Assembly (NCBI GenBank): GCA_018389105.1
Contig: JACATO010000317.1
Coordinates: forward strand, 2,823,001-2,887,000
Direction: 5' to 3'
Length of the DNA: 64,000 nt
DNA from: Nautilus pompilius
Taxonomy: Eukaryota; Mollusca; Cephalopoda; Nautilida; Nautilidae
Shown: in pieces, positions 25,165-37,135 of the stretch
Layout: the number at the start of each line of letters is the position of its first letter
Position numbering within the stretch: position 1 is the stretch's first letter
Translations under genes and position numbers: made by a program
Notes under the pieces: model-generated
Databases searched by the model: none
Told to the model about the DNA's origin: nothing
The model's input: the letters and a program-made list of their open reading frames with translations, nothing else

Positions 25165-25360
25165 TGCGCGTGGTCACGTGGCTCTATCCTCTCTACCGAA
25201 GCAGTTCTACGCTCACTCCTGATTATTTCGCAGGCGTTCCGCCCGCATCTGTGCTGCACAACGCGAACCCATTGCCACTGTGTACCATTTATGCGTGAGT
25301 TCTGACGTCGGAGGAGGAGCGCCATCTTCGGTCGCGAAGAACGATGTTATAAGGTATATC
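25165..25360 (+). promoter_or_regulatory. Promoter-like CpG patch with first-exon donor
   Basis: A 200-bp CpG-rich island in AT-rich DNA carries an E-box in GGTCACGTGGC (CACGTG at 25175-25180), a CRE-like TGACGTCG (25303-25310), and a YY1-type GCCATCTT (25321-25328). AAG/GTATAT, a usable splice donor, follows at 25351-25359. The only ATG between YY1 site and donor (25344) is closed at once, so the exon would be non-coding. This is a familiar arrangement for a TATA-less housekeeping promoter. No downstream exon is identified. Confidence 0.35.
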
Positions 25361-28300
25361 TTGGAAAACAGCATATAAGTAACATATTTCTTTTAAAAAG
25401 ATCGTTTGGTTGCAATTGTTTAGTCTGAAATGTAAATGTAGCATCGGTAAAGTCTGTTTACAAAAGTTCTACGTAGTGTCTTAATGATGAATATTTATAG
25501 AATAAGAGAGCATGAATTCTTAAAATCCGGATAAATTGCGTCGTTACCATAGCAATTTCCAGGGTATGTTCATTTCTGAGCATCAAGATTCTACAATAGC
25601 GAGTTTTAATATCAGCCTTTCTTTATAAAATAAGTAGGTTGACGGCAAATGCGACAGAAAGAAAAATCACACTGGAAAACATTAAAAACTTTACTATGTT
25701 AATTATCCTTCTTAGATTGTGTTCTGAAGGTAACTGTAGCTTAAATAATTTTAAATATAGATGATATTTAATTAAGATTTTGTTGATTGTTTTTTAATGG
25801 ATACAATGATGTAGAATTACTAATGTAATGATTAAAAATTCTATTTTGATTAGTTCTGATTAGTTTTCTCAAATTTTAAAATATATTTAATAAAAATATG
25901 AAGATCTTTATTAAAATACTGTCCATACTAGGATTTTCAGTGTTTTTAAAAAATATCCCTTTTATTTTTTTTTCTTATTTTAAATCTAATTCTCTATATT
26001 TGAAATTATATTTTTAAGATTATTTTAATTTTAATATGTAGCTCAAAAAACAAAATTGTGAATATTAAATGATAACATATAAATGAAACATTAAAAATAT
26101 TCTAGCTCCTTAAAGGGTATTTTTATTTTAAAAGACAGCTCTACACCCATTCAGACTGAAGAAATTCAAATAAACAGGTCAGGTAATTAAAATCAGAAAT
26201 GTATTTACTTTACTGAGATCAAACATTCAAATTAATGATTTAAAAACTCAGAATAATAATCAAAGAAGAAATTATGGCTAATTTCCTTTAAAAAAACAAA
26301 CAAACAAAATGGGAAAAACGAGGGTCACCTGAGTTATTTGTTTTCACGGTTCTAAACCTTAGTTTTTATTTGATTTCCAGATATTTAATAAGGACAGGCA
26401 AGAACTGAGAACTAGGTCAAGGTAGGTCGGGAGGCAATCGAAAGAGTGGGCAGGTAACGTCCTACGATCATCGAGGGAATAAAAACAGATTTATGGAGTT
26501 GAGAAGGAAGAAAAACGCCTCGCGAAAGCATACGGAGTTAACGTTTTTGCCTTTTCTATAATTTCCCGGTTGTCCTCGTTATTTCGAGCCTCAAGTTTAT
26601 CGGATAAGGCAGCGATTTTAAAGTAGTGGAAACACAGAAATAGAAAAAACAAAGAGCGGCTAAATTAGCCAGCGAAACAGACAAAGGGAGAATGACGCTT
26701 ACACGATGCCAGTGTTCGCGAAGTAGAATGCCCTGTAGACATGGTTGACTAATCTTTCTGATCTGAGCTGCGATGATTAGATAAGTCCCCGTTGCATGGT
26801 GCTTGGGCATTGCAGATGGGATCTGACTTCTCGCAATTTTTCATGGTTCCCGTTTGTCCAGACCTCTGTTATTAAGTCCCGCCCTTTCATCCTTTTTTTT
26901 CTTTTTATAATTACTGAAGTTATCATACACTGAGCTCGTTAGCACCATCTTGGTGATAGACCAGCGACTGAAGTAGTGTTAATTGAATCCAGCAGCTTGC
27001 CACGATCTGCTGTTTCTCTCAAGTATGGGAATAGTGCGCACTCTCTTCCCTTGCTAACGTTGTTAGTGCGCAAAATGTTCTTGTGAAAGTTTGGTTTAAC
27101 TATGTAAGTTTATTTTCTTCTGAAGACACACAACGAAAACATTTGCATGATGGTATAAACCACTGTAAGTACTCAGAATAAGAGTGGGCATAACTTCGAC
27201 TTTGTTTCATCTTTAAAATGATAGAAAGCAAGGAAAACAAGTACCCAGAAGTAGAATTTATATAATGGTTACTATCCTACGCATTTCATGTCATCATAAT
27301 AAGATGGCCATTTTCCATGCTTATTATTAAAGAAACATGAATTTCTGTCCAGTGTAAAAACTCCATAGCTTCATTAGCTTTTAAACTAAGCAAAAAAGCG
27401 TATGAGTCGTCCAATGCGTTCAACCGATCTTGTAGTGGCACATGATGGCTCAGTGGAAGGGTCACAACGCATGTGCTACTAGACAATTATAATCACGATC
27501 AAGGCGCATAATTGGATTTACTTCTCGTATAAGCATAAGGAAAACAAATAGGGTAACTAAATAAACTAGTAAACCTCTCATTCTATTTTAGTATTTAAAA
27601 CTGAAGAGGTAGTGGAAGTTATTGGTGATTATAGAAAATAGACGGTTAATTTGCCTGTTTCCGATTACCTTGTAAGGAGAAATAACTGAGCAATTTAACT
27701 TAGTTATACTTAGAAAAGTTTTATATACGATGTAGGTTCTCGGTTATCTGGCCGAGGAATTTTCAAGACACCAGATTACAGAGAACCCATGCTTATCTTG
27801 CTCTCCGGCCACTTATGAAAAAAAAAATTTAAGTTGATCGTTAAGGGTTAAATAGCAACCTAATTTACATATTTATTACAATATAGAAAAGCATTTTACT
27901 GTTGAGCGGAATTTAAAGATCTGAAATCATTCTAACCCGTTATACATGCATGAAAACTCGAGTACCAGGCAACCAATTCTGCGGCCTTTTAAAAACAACA
28001 AATCGCTTAGGGATGGGCGGATGACCAATGTAACCATTGAAATTATCATTAAGATACACATTCATTGTCTTATCAGATTTTTTCAATAACGTAGTGTGTT
28101 ACATGCTAGGGAACTGTATTTAGGATCATCACCTCTTGAAGCATCGTCAGCTTTCGCGATATCGTGGTTGGCGAGGTTTGTTGCGGAGCAGGGCAATGGG
28201 CTCGGTTGGAATTGCTTTCGTGAGGAGAGAATTCGTTTTCGCTTCCATTTAATAAGGAAAGATGTTTATTTTTAAAACGGTTGATTAACTAAATCAAAAC

Positions 28301-28900
28301 GTTGGTTCTATCTTCTGGGATGATCGCCCAAAACAAAAACTGATAATCGCATTAATTTTCTCAGTAGAGTAACAATGAAGCAGGGTAAATCATTTGAAGA
28401 AACATTTAAGACACTAAAAAAAACAACACATACATAATATAACACGAGAACAATATATGCAACGATTTTTGGTTTTTCATTAAAAAAAGTGATTTAAAAA
28501 ACTAAATCTCACTTGCCTTCTAAATGTTTTTTTTTTAATTAAAAATACGGTTAAAGTAATCTTAAAGGCATGGAGTTGAAAAACGGTTAATCAAGAACAT
28601 TAAAATAATTATAAAAATAAGTTTGGACCACGGGATGTAAATTATATTTTTTACCTCAGTTTCACAAACCCTCCCAAAGAATTGGACTTCAATAAAATTT
28701 TTTAACTGTAATACAAACCATCAGCAAAATCAATCAAAATTTCCCCTTTGAAACAAAATATAATAATGTTTGACTATTTTGAGATAACAGTTCTGGGGCA
28801 GTCCTATTAAATTCTTAAACTTATTAGGTTTATCAGAAAGAAGATGCAAAAAGTCTGAAACTACTATCTAAAGCGAACTTAAAGAAAGGGTTTCACTAGG
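25361..28900. other. Non-coding stretch
   Basis: Very AT-rich to 26.3 kb, then mixed. A minus-strand ORF at 26556-26810 contains a hydrophobic run but no recognisable family. Confidence 0.5.
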
Positions 28901-28909
28901 ATGAAAGAC

Positions 28910-29270
28910 TTAAGCTCTCTTCTTGTGCGGAATACCTTGGTTTGGCGTAACTCCAAAGAATGCTTTTCTTCTAGCCACCTTTTCTTCAGACGGCCACGTG
29001 GATTTGTTTGGCATGTCGGTTTCCACCCATAAGTTCCAGTAAGGATTTTGCATGGAAGTAGTATCCCTTCATAAATGGTTCAGCCTAGGGACATCTTGGA
29101 TATGTTATTAAAAAGACCTCTCTGCCATACCTCGGACAGAGCAACGGTAGACGGGCTTCTAACTGTAGAATCTCTTGTTGATGCTGCTGAAAGAGGGTGC
29201 ACTGTTTTATGCAGAGAGATAACATGCACATCTGGCAGTGTGCCGAGTGATGAGACGTCATCCCGTCACA
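28910..29270 (-). other. Possible 3' coding exon(s) of an unidentified gene
   Basis: A minus-strand frame from 29065 to the stop at 28910 encodes 51 residues of very protein-like sequence, including MQNPYWNLWVETDMPNKSTW and FFGVTPNQGIPHKKRA. Upstream, in another frame, about 60 open codons (LPDVHVISLHKTVHPL, VALSEVWQRGLFNNI) extend to near 29265. AG dinucleotides near 29065-29090 could serve as acceptors. The plus strand also has a 76-codon ORF (29075-29305), so strand is not certain. I do not recognise either peptide. Confidence 0.3.
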
Positions 29271-29305
29271 AGAAAAATATAAAGACTCATTATAGAAAGA
29301 AATGA

Positions 29306-32010
29306 ATCGTATGTAGTGTAGTTAGATTAATATTTTGATTTATAAATGAATGGCTGCAGAAAATCTTTTTTTAAATGGGATATGATGAAGGTGATTACTT
29401 TGTCTACAATGAGGCAGTTAGAGGCAATAACGTTGTCCTTGGATATAGGACTTACTTTTGTCACTTTTTTCATCTTTATAATCATGCCCTACTCAAGGTT
29501 CTTCTCTTTCTTCGTGTGAAGGAGATCATTCATTTTGTTAGTGGAAACCAAGATATACGGGCTTTGGAAAGTTTAAGGTCTCGGATGCCGCTATCAGTTG
29601 TTTAAATTCAGTTAATCTTGTTTTGTATAGTGTTACTTTGGAGGGATTTATTCTAAGGATTTAATCTTAGAAAGATAGGGAGTGAGTCTTAGAAGTTTGA
29701 TGATGGTGGTGATGATACCATCGTTTATTCCATGTGTTTATCTTTTAACATCCAGTGGGGGGCGAGTGAGAGCAGTAGTAGCAGTGTTGGAGATAATAAT
29801 AGCATTTCCACATTTCCTGCAATTGGTTTGTTGGAGACCTTTTCGGGACGAGGTGGTATTTCAGAGGGTTTGTTTCTGATTTAGGAAATAGGTTAATGAA
29901 TAGCAGTTATTAAAAGTTGGGGGTCTTATTTTTAGTTTTATCAGGTTTCTTAATATTTCCCTTCTGTGAAAGGAGTAGAATGGTGAGGAGAAATCACTTC
30001 TTTTGATTTCCCCCAATGATGAGATTTTTAAGTAACTTTAGGGTTGTTCCTTTGACGAAGAGGGTTGTTAGGGGTTTTCTTTGAAAGGGAGATAAATCAA
30101 GGTTTGAATGAAATTGTCGGTGGGCAGGCTATCCTAGTTCTTTTAAAGTGCGTCTCTGGGATTACGTGATATATAAGCGAACAAGATATCAGGAGGATGC
30201 TTATTGCTGTTGATACTGTTGGTTGTGTTTCAAGGGTTAAATCTAAAGACCAGAATCCTTCTGGAACACGTGAGACCAAGAGTAGAAGACATCTAATTTG
30301 TCTCCCCTACATGTCTTTTCGAAATTAAAGATAGAAAAACCAATGAGAAGAATCTTAATCTTCAGATAGTATCTATGAATTGCCGAATAATTTGAAACTT
30401 AAAGACCATTTTGATAAATTATCTTTTAATTTAAAAGATATAATTTATAGAAAGGTAGGACTATATAAAAACTACACAAATTGTTGTAAAAAGTAGAAAA
30501 AGATGATACAGTTATCAAATCATCGTTTATGGAATTGCCGGAGTTTAATTTTAAAGTTCTATATTAAATAAAAAATGGAACACAACTGCTTTTGTCGTGC
30601 ATCTTTGCTAAGCTGAATAAACTCGGAAATATCAAACTTATAAAAATGAGCTCAATATCAGTAATATATACCTTTTCTGTAAAATAAATAAACAAATTTG
30701 AGAATAATAATCTCAGAAAACTTTTAAAATCATGTAACTTCTTTATTTATTACAAAAAGCTATGAGCCATATTATACATTAATGAGAAATATATCAATGT
30801 TAATTAGATCTCAGTTAACACAACATGAACCAAAATAATTTTGTGTAAAAGCTGTTCAATTAATTTTAAAATTGAAAACTGAAGAAACATTAAATAATCA
30901 TCAAACATCATGTGGTAAAAAATTTTCACTTCTCTAACTTTTGGATATTTAAATAATTAACACTTTGTATCAAAAGTTGAATTACCACGTGATTTATGCA
31001 CAAACAAAAAGCGTCTTTTATAAGTAGAAGGACAACTCTATAAATACAAAAATACATATTACCCTTATTTAGTTATACTGCCTCTGATTGTGCAACATCT
31101 ATACCTGTTCTCTTTAGAGGTGAAAGTATATCAGAATAAATTAGATAAAAATAGATAAATAATAATTATTCGATACTAAAGAATCAGAAAAAGTGGATTT
31201 TTCAAATAGACAACATTTACACTTTGTACTTTCTGATCTTTATTACATTTGTGACGAATGTTTTAAAATAGAAAATTAAATAATTTGAGATCGGTTTCGT
31301 ATCATTTGAAAATTTAGAGAAGCAGAAAATAACTAAGTAATCTTAATCTAAATAAGTAATTTCATGTATCTTGTTATATTTCATAATTTGTCTAAATGTG
31401 GTTTTCTTCATTTCTTTAAAGATCTTGTTCAAAGAAGATAAATCTCTGTTATTTCTAGTCACAGGAAAAAATATACTTTATTTTAACTTAAATAAGATAC
31501 TGTGAAAGTTAAAAATGATTCCCCAACATGTAATCTTTTAAAGGTTTGTTCGCTGACATTTCTTTACAGAATCTTTTGGCATGGCATGTTTGTCTAAAGC
31601 TGACGAAATTAAATCCATTATTATTAGCAGATTATGATATGCTATTAATGTTGGAGTAAAATATAAATAGCGAAATCTCTATGATCCCACACAGACGTGC
31701 AATATTTAATAATTCCTATGTGGATATATTTTAAAAAACATATAAACGCTACTGAAGCATCATATATATAATACAATTATAAAGATATCGTTTTGTAAAT
31801 ATTAGACAAGTCATTGGTCGTTTGTAAGGTATAAAGTAAATTTATGATACTCAAATGAATTACATGAACTGTCCTAAATTTTATGCATTGTCCATATTTA
31901 AAAATGTTCTTATTATGTGAAAATTTGGGTATCTTTCTCAAAATAATATGATAAACATAAAATAGGATCTAAACCAGGTGTTAAGAAGTTATTAAATATA
32001 AATTATAAGA
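29306..32010. other. Non-coding stretch
   Basis: The plus strand is GT-rich to 30.3 kb, then the sequence becomes very AT-rich. No supported gene. Confidence 0.5.
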
Positions 32011-32015
32011 TGAAA

Positions 32016-32668
32016 GATTTTGAGCATTATGGAAATCTGCGATGTCACGTATTTATAGATATGAAATTAACAGAAGTCCGTAGAGATATTTATTACTTTC
32101 AGTCACACACCTTAACTGAAAACTTATACTGAGTTAAACATGAATATGGGAACTCAGGCCACAGATAATTTTGAAAAGACTTTCATTTAAAATCTACAAT
32201 AAAACTTTAGAAAAAATAAGAAAATGAAACTAAGATTTTGAGCATTATCGAAATCTGCGATGTCACGTATTTATAGATATGAAATTAACAGAAGTCCGTA
32301 GAGATATTTATTACTTTCAGTCACACACCTTAACTGAAAACTTATACTGAGTTAAACATGAATATGGGAACTCAGGCCACAGATAATTTTGAAAAGACTT
32401 TCATTTAAAATCTACAATAAAACTTTAGAAAAAATAAGAAAATGAAACTAAGATTTTGAGCATTATCGAAATCTGCGATGTCACGTATTTATAGATATGA
32501 AATTAACAGAAGTCCGTAGAGATATTTATTACTTTCAGTCACACACCTTAGCTGAAAACTTATACTGAGTTAAACATGAATATGGGAACTCAGGCCACAG
32601 ATAATTTTGAAAAGACTTTCATTTAAAATCTACAATAAAACTTTAGAAAAAATAAGAAAATGAAACTA
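32016..32668. repeat. Tandem triplication of a 218-bp unit
   Basis: Unit starts are at 32016, 32234 and 32452, exactly 218 bp apart. The copies are almost identical. I see one change in the first copy (ATTATGG against ATTATCG) and one in the third (CTTAGCTG against CTTAACTG). No ORF runs through the unit. The near identity means a recent duplication, ongoing homogenisation, or an assembly effect. Confidence 0.95.
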
Positions 32669-33003
32669 TTGTAAAGGTTTATAGTTTTCTAGAACAACTT
32701 TAAAAAGTACATTTTAGCAAAATTACTCAGTAATATACTGAAGATATTTTTGATGAAAACTTAGCTCTTCTGTATATGAAAACTGAAGTCATTAGTTTTA
32801 ATAAACCGTTTTACATTAAATTTTCGCTCTTGGATAATCTAAATAACTGATGTGATTTTTACTTTAATGTTATGAAATCTAAACACAAAGAAGATCTAAT
32901 TGTACTAGACACTGATTTCATATTAATATATGAAAACTGAATATATCACTAAAGTGACTGAAAAAGACGACGGATTTTTGGTTATTTCCCTTGCCTTCTG
33001 AGC

Positions 33004-33070
33004 AGAGCGCGGACACGAACCCGCTTCAACACGTTTGCGAACATCATAATCACTAGAAACTAGTCCATGT
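33004..33070 (-). repeat. tRNA-derived SINE head or tRNA pseudogene
   Basis: On the minus strand GTTTCTAGTGATTATGATG is followed by TTCGCAAACG and GGGTTCGTGTCC. This resembles an eroded tRNA-Val (TAGTGGTTATCACGTTCGC and a GGTTCGA B box). The T stem pairs poorly, so it is not a working tRNA. CAAGGGAAATAACC just downstream on the same strand could belong to the SINE body. Confidence 0.4.
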
Positions 33071-34835
33071 CTAGATAATGTGAATTAAGTTTGTAGCAGA
33101 GTCTGGACCGAATAATGATGCAAAACATTATCATTATCACTGCTTCCCTTGCCTAGTTAAATGTAGGTGCTACAAGTTGCTCTTGTTTTTCCTAGTAGTA
33201 TCCTGTTTTATTTCCCTAACTTAATGCATGTACAGTAAATGTTTTATCATAACTAACATGTCCACCAAAGTTATTCTGTCACGGATCTGTATATCAAGTT
33301 GTTCTATACGCTAATCTTTTAGATATCTGATCTAACTTTTGACTTACAGGATATTTAAGAGCTACAAACAATTTGGCATCTCTACAAAATTTCTTTTCAT
33401 TTTTTTATAATTATCAACGGAGATCCATGATATTAGTGGTGATGTCAAACGTATGTGCTAATTATGTATGTAAAAATAAATCATCCTTATAACTCACAGG
33501 GAAATCTATTAGGTTTATAGAAAGGTGCTCTTACTCCTTCTCTTGGGTTGCTTTTAGATGAAAAGAAGAATTATCAGCTTTCTGTAAAAACGTTCGACCG
33601 GAATCTATAAACGCATCGTGTTTAAAATATGCACCATCCTTAATGAAGATATAATCTGGAATGCGAACACGTGCGCAGCAGATGACTGCCATTGTATTGC
33701 TCTTTAAAGTTGACTAAACAAATCAATTTCAGTCACGTCGACTTTATAAACTTTAGTCGTGGATTTTGGTGCAGATGTAACGGTTCTACGCCTTGGAGTT
33801 ACTCTTGGTCGTCCAAAAGGCACCCGGTTGTGAACCGAAACCACCCTGCAGCCGAACAATAGAAGTATGATAGCAGTTTTGTTGTCCTGCCCTTCGCTTT
33901 GTTGACTGACTTGATTTAATCAACCATATAGCAATTCCTGCTTCAAGACTGCTTAGTCTGGGGATGACTGCTCTCTTTGGTGAATACACTTGGCTCCAAT
34001 GGAAGAACACATGGAAATTGACTTTCCAAACCAAGGTTTTAAAAAATCCTCCCAGTTAAGATATTGTGTACTGAGCCTTTCCCAGTCTGCTTCAGGTTGG
34101 TTTCTTGTTGCGGTATAAGCTAGTCACTAATCAAAAGATGTGCCAATGGATTGCTCGATATTTCCAAATATTGGTTTGCGACAATTCTCTTTTGTGAAAG
34201 AATTCCATGCATTGTATCGTTACTGTCCGGATGAGCAGAAAAACCCATATATATATATATTCACATCAATGCCGCCAGGCTTACTTCTAACGCAACGGCC
34301 TCTTTCGAAATTGTAGGTAGGAACTACACTTTTCAATACCTGAACCAGTCAGTTAACTGTCTTGTTTCCACATCTAGGCAAAAGATTTTTGGTGGTTGCT
34401 CGGCCAATTAAATGGATATGCCTTTGGTGGTAAGGGGAGATGTCGAAGGAATCGGGATCAGCAGTTAATTTGCAACATTTCAAGACAGTGTATTCTCAAG
34501 ACTTTAAACTTTCAATTTGATAATTTTTGTCTTTCGTTTAAAGAATTTAAAGTTCATTGCCTATCCAGTTGACTTCATTCTATAATCGCACACTACACTG
34601 CGTAACCCCAGCTTCCTCTACAATTTTCTTTGGGCGTAAGCAGCTTTATGAAATGCAATGATGGATATCTTTGATTCTTGCTGAATTTAGTTTTAGGTGC
34701 CATTTCATTTACCAGACAAGGCAATAGCACTCATCAATAATGGGATAAGTTAATTTTTATATAAAAGTATAGTATGGGTGAGGTAAAGTTTTAAGTAAAC
34801 AACAAATGAAAAACTTTTGATACAACACCAAAGCT
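33071..34835. other. Stretch with unassigned minus-strand coding-like fragments
   Basis: Around 33.6-34.5 kb the minus strand shows short protein-like pieces in several frames, for example QPEADWERLSTQYLNWEDFL near 34030-34100. They may be an old mobile element. I cannot name it and do not define a gene. Confidence 0.25.
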
Positions 34836-34839
34836 GAGG

Positions 34840-34912
34840 ATAACCGTTGGCCCAGTGGTCAAATTACTAAGGCTGAGAAGAACCAGGTTAGATTTCTGGT
34901 TGGATTCGAGTA
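34840..34912 (+). repeat. tRNA-like segment (SINE head or tRNA pseudogene)
   Basis: A clean A box, TGGCCCAGTGG (34848-34858), is followed 24 bases later by CCAGGTTAGATTTCTGG (34883-34899), which folds as a 5-bp T stem with a 7-base loop. The acceptor stem does not pair well. A T-rich tract follows. Probably a SINE head or tRNA relic. Confidence 0.4.
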
Positions 34913-35763
34913 GCTTTTATTTTTCCCCCCTGATATGCAGTTCTCAGCCTTTTTTTAAATATTCTTCAAAATTCTGAAAGACAAGTTAAGTTTATTTGTA
35001 TAGAATAATTATTATTCTTACTTGCATTTTTTACAAAAATTTTGTACACAAAGCAATCTTTCCGGATATGGTGGGTATATTTTTATAAAATAATGCAATA
35101 TTAAAATTGAAGTCATGCTTTGCTATGAAGTTCATTTTCAAAACTTTCGGGTGTGGGAGACGAGACAGCAAGAGTACAGTATGCGGAATATCACAAGATT
35201 CGTTGTGTGGTCTGAGGCTGAACGTTTTTTGGAATGTCCCCCCACCACTATCGCCTGCATTAAAAAAGCAATATAGGACTCTAAGATCTGTTCCGCACTT
35301 AAAAATGATAAGTGTAGACGATTTTAAGATATTCTTCCCTATAACATAACTGGTTCTCCACCAAATCAGTCAACGTGACCTACACTGACGAAGTGGTATC
35401 TTTCATGCTATGGTGGTTAACACTTTGTCAACCATTGGCATTGTATAACAAAAATAATATTTGCCAATGTGCAATACCGTCCAAGTCACATCTAATATTC
35501 AAACCCTGTACTGGTGACAGCATTGAAACCTAACTTGCTTTTGTGGTTGGAATCAAAACGTTGTTTCGCGCACGTCGACCGTTACAGATACAATGGTCAC
35601 ACAAACAGTCCTTGATGGTCTATCGGATATCTCATGTAATTCAGAAATATCCTGTGCTGTCGAGCTAGCAATTCTGGACTTTCCCCACAAGTGTAGCAGG
35701 TCTGAGATGTCAGATGCCTTTATATGACCATTGCTTATTTCCGGCTTTTCCGGTTTCTGGAAG
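34913..35763. other. Mostly non-coding
   Basis: Near 35117-35270 two overlapping plus-strand frames are open. One contains FRVWETRQQEYSMRNITRFV, which looks protein-like, but is only about 50 codons and unrecognised. Confidence 0.3.
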
Positions 35764-36039
35764 TCAGTTGCATACTCTGATGCTGGTCGGTCGATCTGTG
35801 TATATATACAGGTTGCAGCCTCCTAAATGTGTGATTATTTTTAATTTCAGATAATCCCGGTGTTCTGTCAAAGTTGAAACAAAATGGCAGCAGTTGTGAG
35901 CCTGCAACCAAGTAACATGGCTTCTTATACAGCCAACATCATGGGGATGATAATTTGTATATATAGAGTATGAACAGCTCCACCCCACACATAGAGGCGA
36001 TGCTAATGAGATGAATAAAATGAAAGAAAAGCAGTTCAC
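35764..36039 (-). CDS. Hypothetical short secreted-type ORF, 91 aa
   Basis: The ORF starts with a plausible signal peptide (MNCFSFILFISLASPLCVG). The remainder has six Cys at 22, 37, 50, 51, 75 and 90, with widely spaced pairs around a CC. No family is recognised. Part of the 3' end is TA-rich and could be chance sequence. No splice or poly(A) signal supports it, so this may be a spurious ORF. Confidence 0.2.
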   Translation of the reverse strand: MNCFSFILFISLASPLCVGWSCSYSIYTNYHPHDVGCIRSHVTWLQAHNCCHFVSTLTEHRDYLKLKIITHLGGCNLYIYTDRPTSIRVCN

Positions 36040-37090
36040 TAAAGTTATTAATTCTTTCTGATCAAAATTAAAATATTGTTGCTGTGTTTACATTTTAAAA
36101 AACAATTGAATCATCATATCCCAAATAATGCTTTTATTAAACCTTATTTCTGAGATTCTCAAAGATAAGTTGCTATCCTAGTTTCCGAACAAATTTTTTA
36201 AAATCTTTTACTCGCACATTCTTTTCTTTTATTTCCATGATACTTTTCCTCTTGATTTTTTAAAGAATACGCGTATTAAAAATTTCTTTTTGAAGAATTC
36301 CAAAAAAATTATCGATTTCATACAAATATTTCTGTAAAAAAATACCAATTAAAATATTTTAAAAGTAGCAATTACTTATCAGATTCAAATTGGTAAATTA
36401 TATAAACTACCTTTACAGTATGAATAACATAATTTGATTTATTATCAGTAATAATCAAATCACTCTATGTCGCAATTTAAACAGACCTCCAGACACCATA
36501 TAACGACGGTTTCCCATATATTTGGGTTTACAGTAAATTGCTTCCTACCATATTAAACTTTAAATACTGATATTGCTCAGTATTTTTTTCATCTAGATTC
36601 GAATTACCGCAGGCAAAGGGTTAGGGTTGTTGATATCAGTGCATAATATGACACAATTATTTAAAGAACTGCATAAGCTCGTTAACTTTAACCAATATTT
36701 AGTGTATTTTAATATTCAAAACAGCCAACTTTTTTGGTATTTAATTTATTTTAAATTTAAATTGTTTTTAATGTTTTTTTAAAAATCTTTTCTATAGCTG
36801 CTTGTGGTTTTGTCATTTACGCGATAGCCGTTATCACGCACCTCATTAAACAATACTTAACGTTTCTCTTTAATCTTTATTCCTCTGTTGTCTGCATTGT
36901 CATTTGTGCTCCAGGTTTCGCGTTCTTTCCTGTAGTACGAGTGTTTCTTATTTGAATTCTTCCTAGCTTTCCGGCTCATGGCGATTTTTCCAGCTGCCGA
37001 GTGCCTCGCTAATTTCCGGTCGTCTTGGCTTTGTTCCTTCGGGGCTGCGTTTCGGTGATTCCCAGAATCCTCTCTTCTCTAGATTCTTCC
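36040..37090. other. Non-coding AT-rich stretch
   Basis: A 12-bp perfect palindrome, AATACGCGTATT (about 36267-36278), is the only item noted. Confidence 0.5.
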
Positions 37091-37091
37091 C

Positions 37092-37135
37092 CAGACGGGC
37101 TGAGCGGTAGCGCACTGGTTTACCGGGTCCTAATA
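37092..37135 (+). repeat. Partial tRNA-like segment
   Basis: GGGCTGAGCGGTAGCGCACTGG resembles the A-box half of a tRNA-Ala-type gene and is followed by TTTACCGGGTCC. The anticodon region is missing. Probably a SINE remnant. Weak. Confidence 0.2.
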
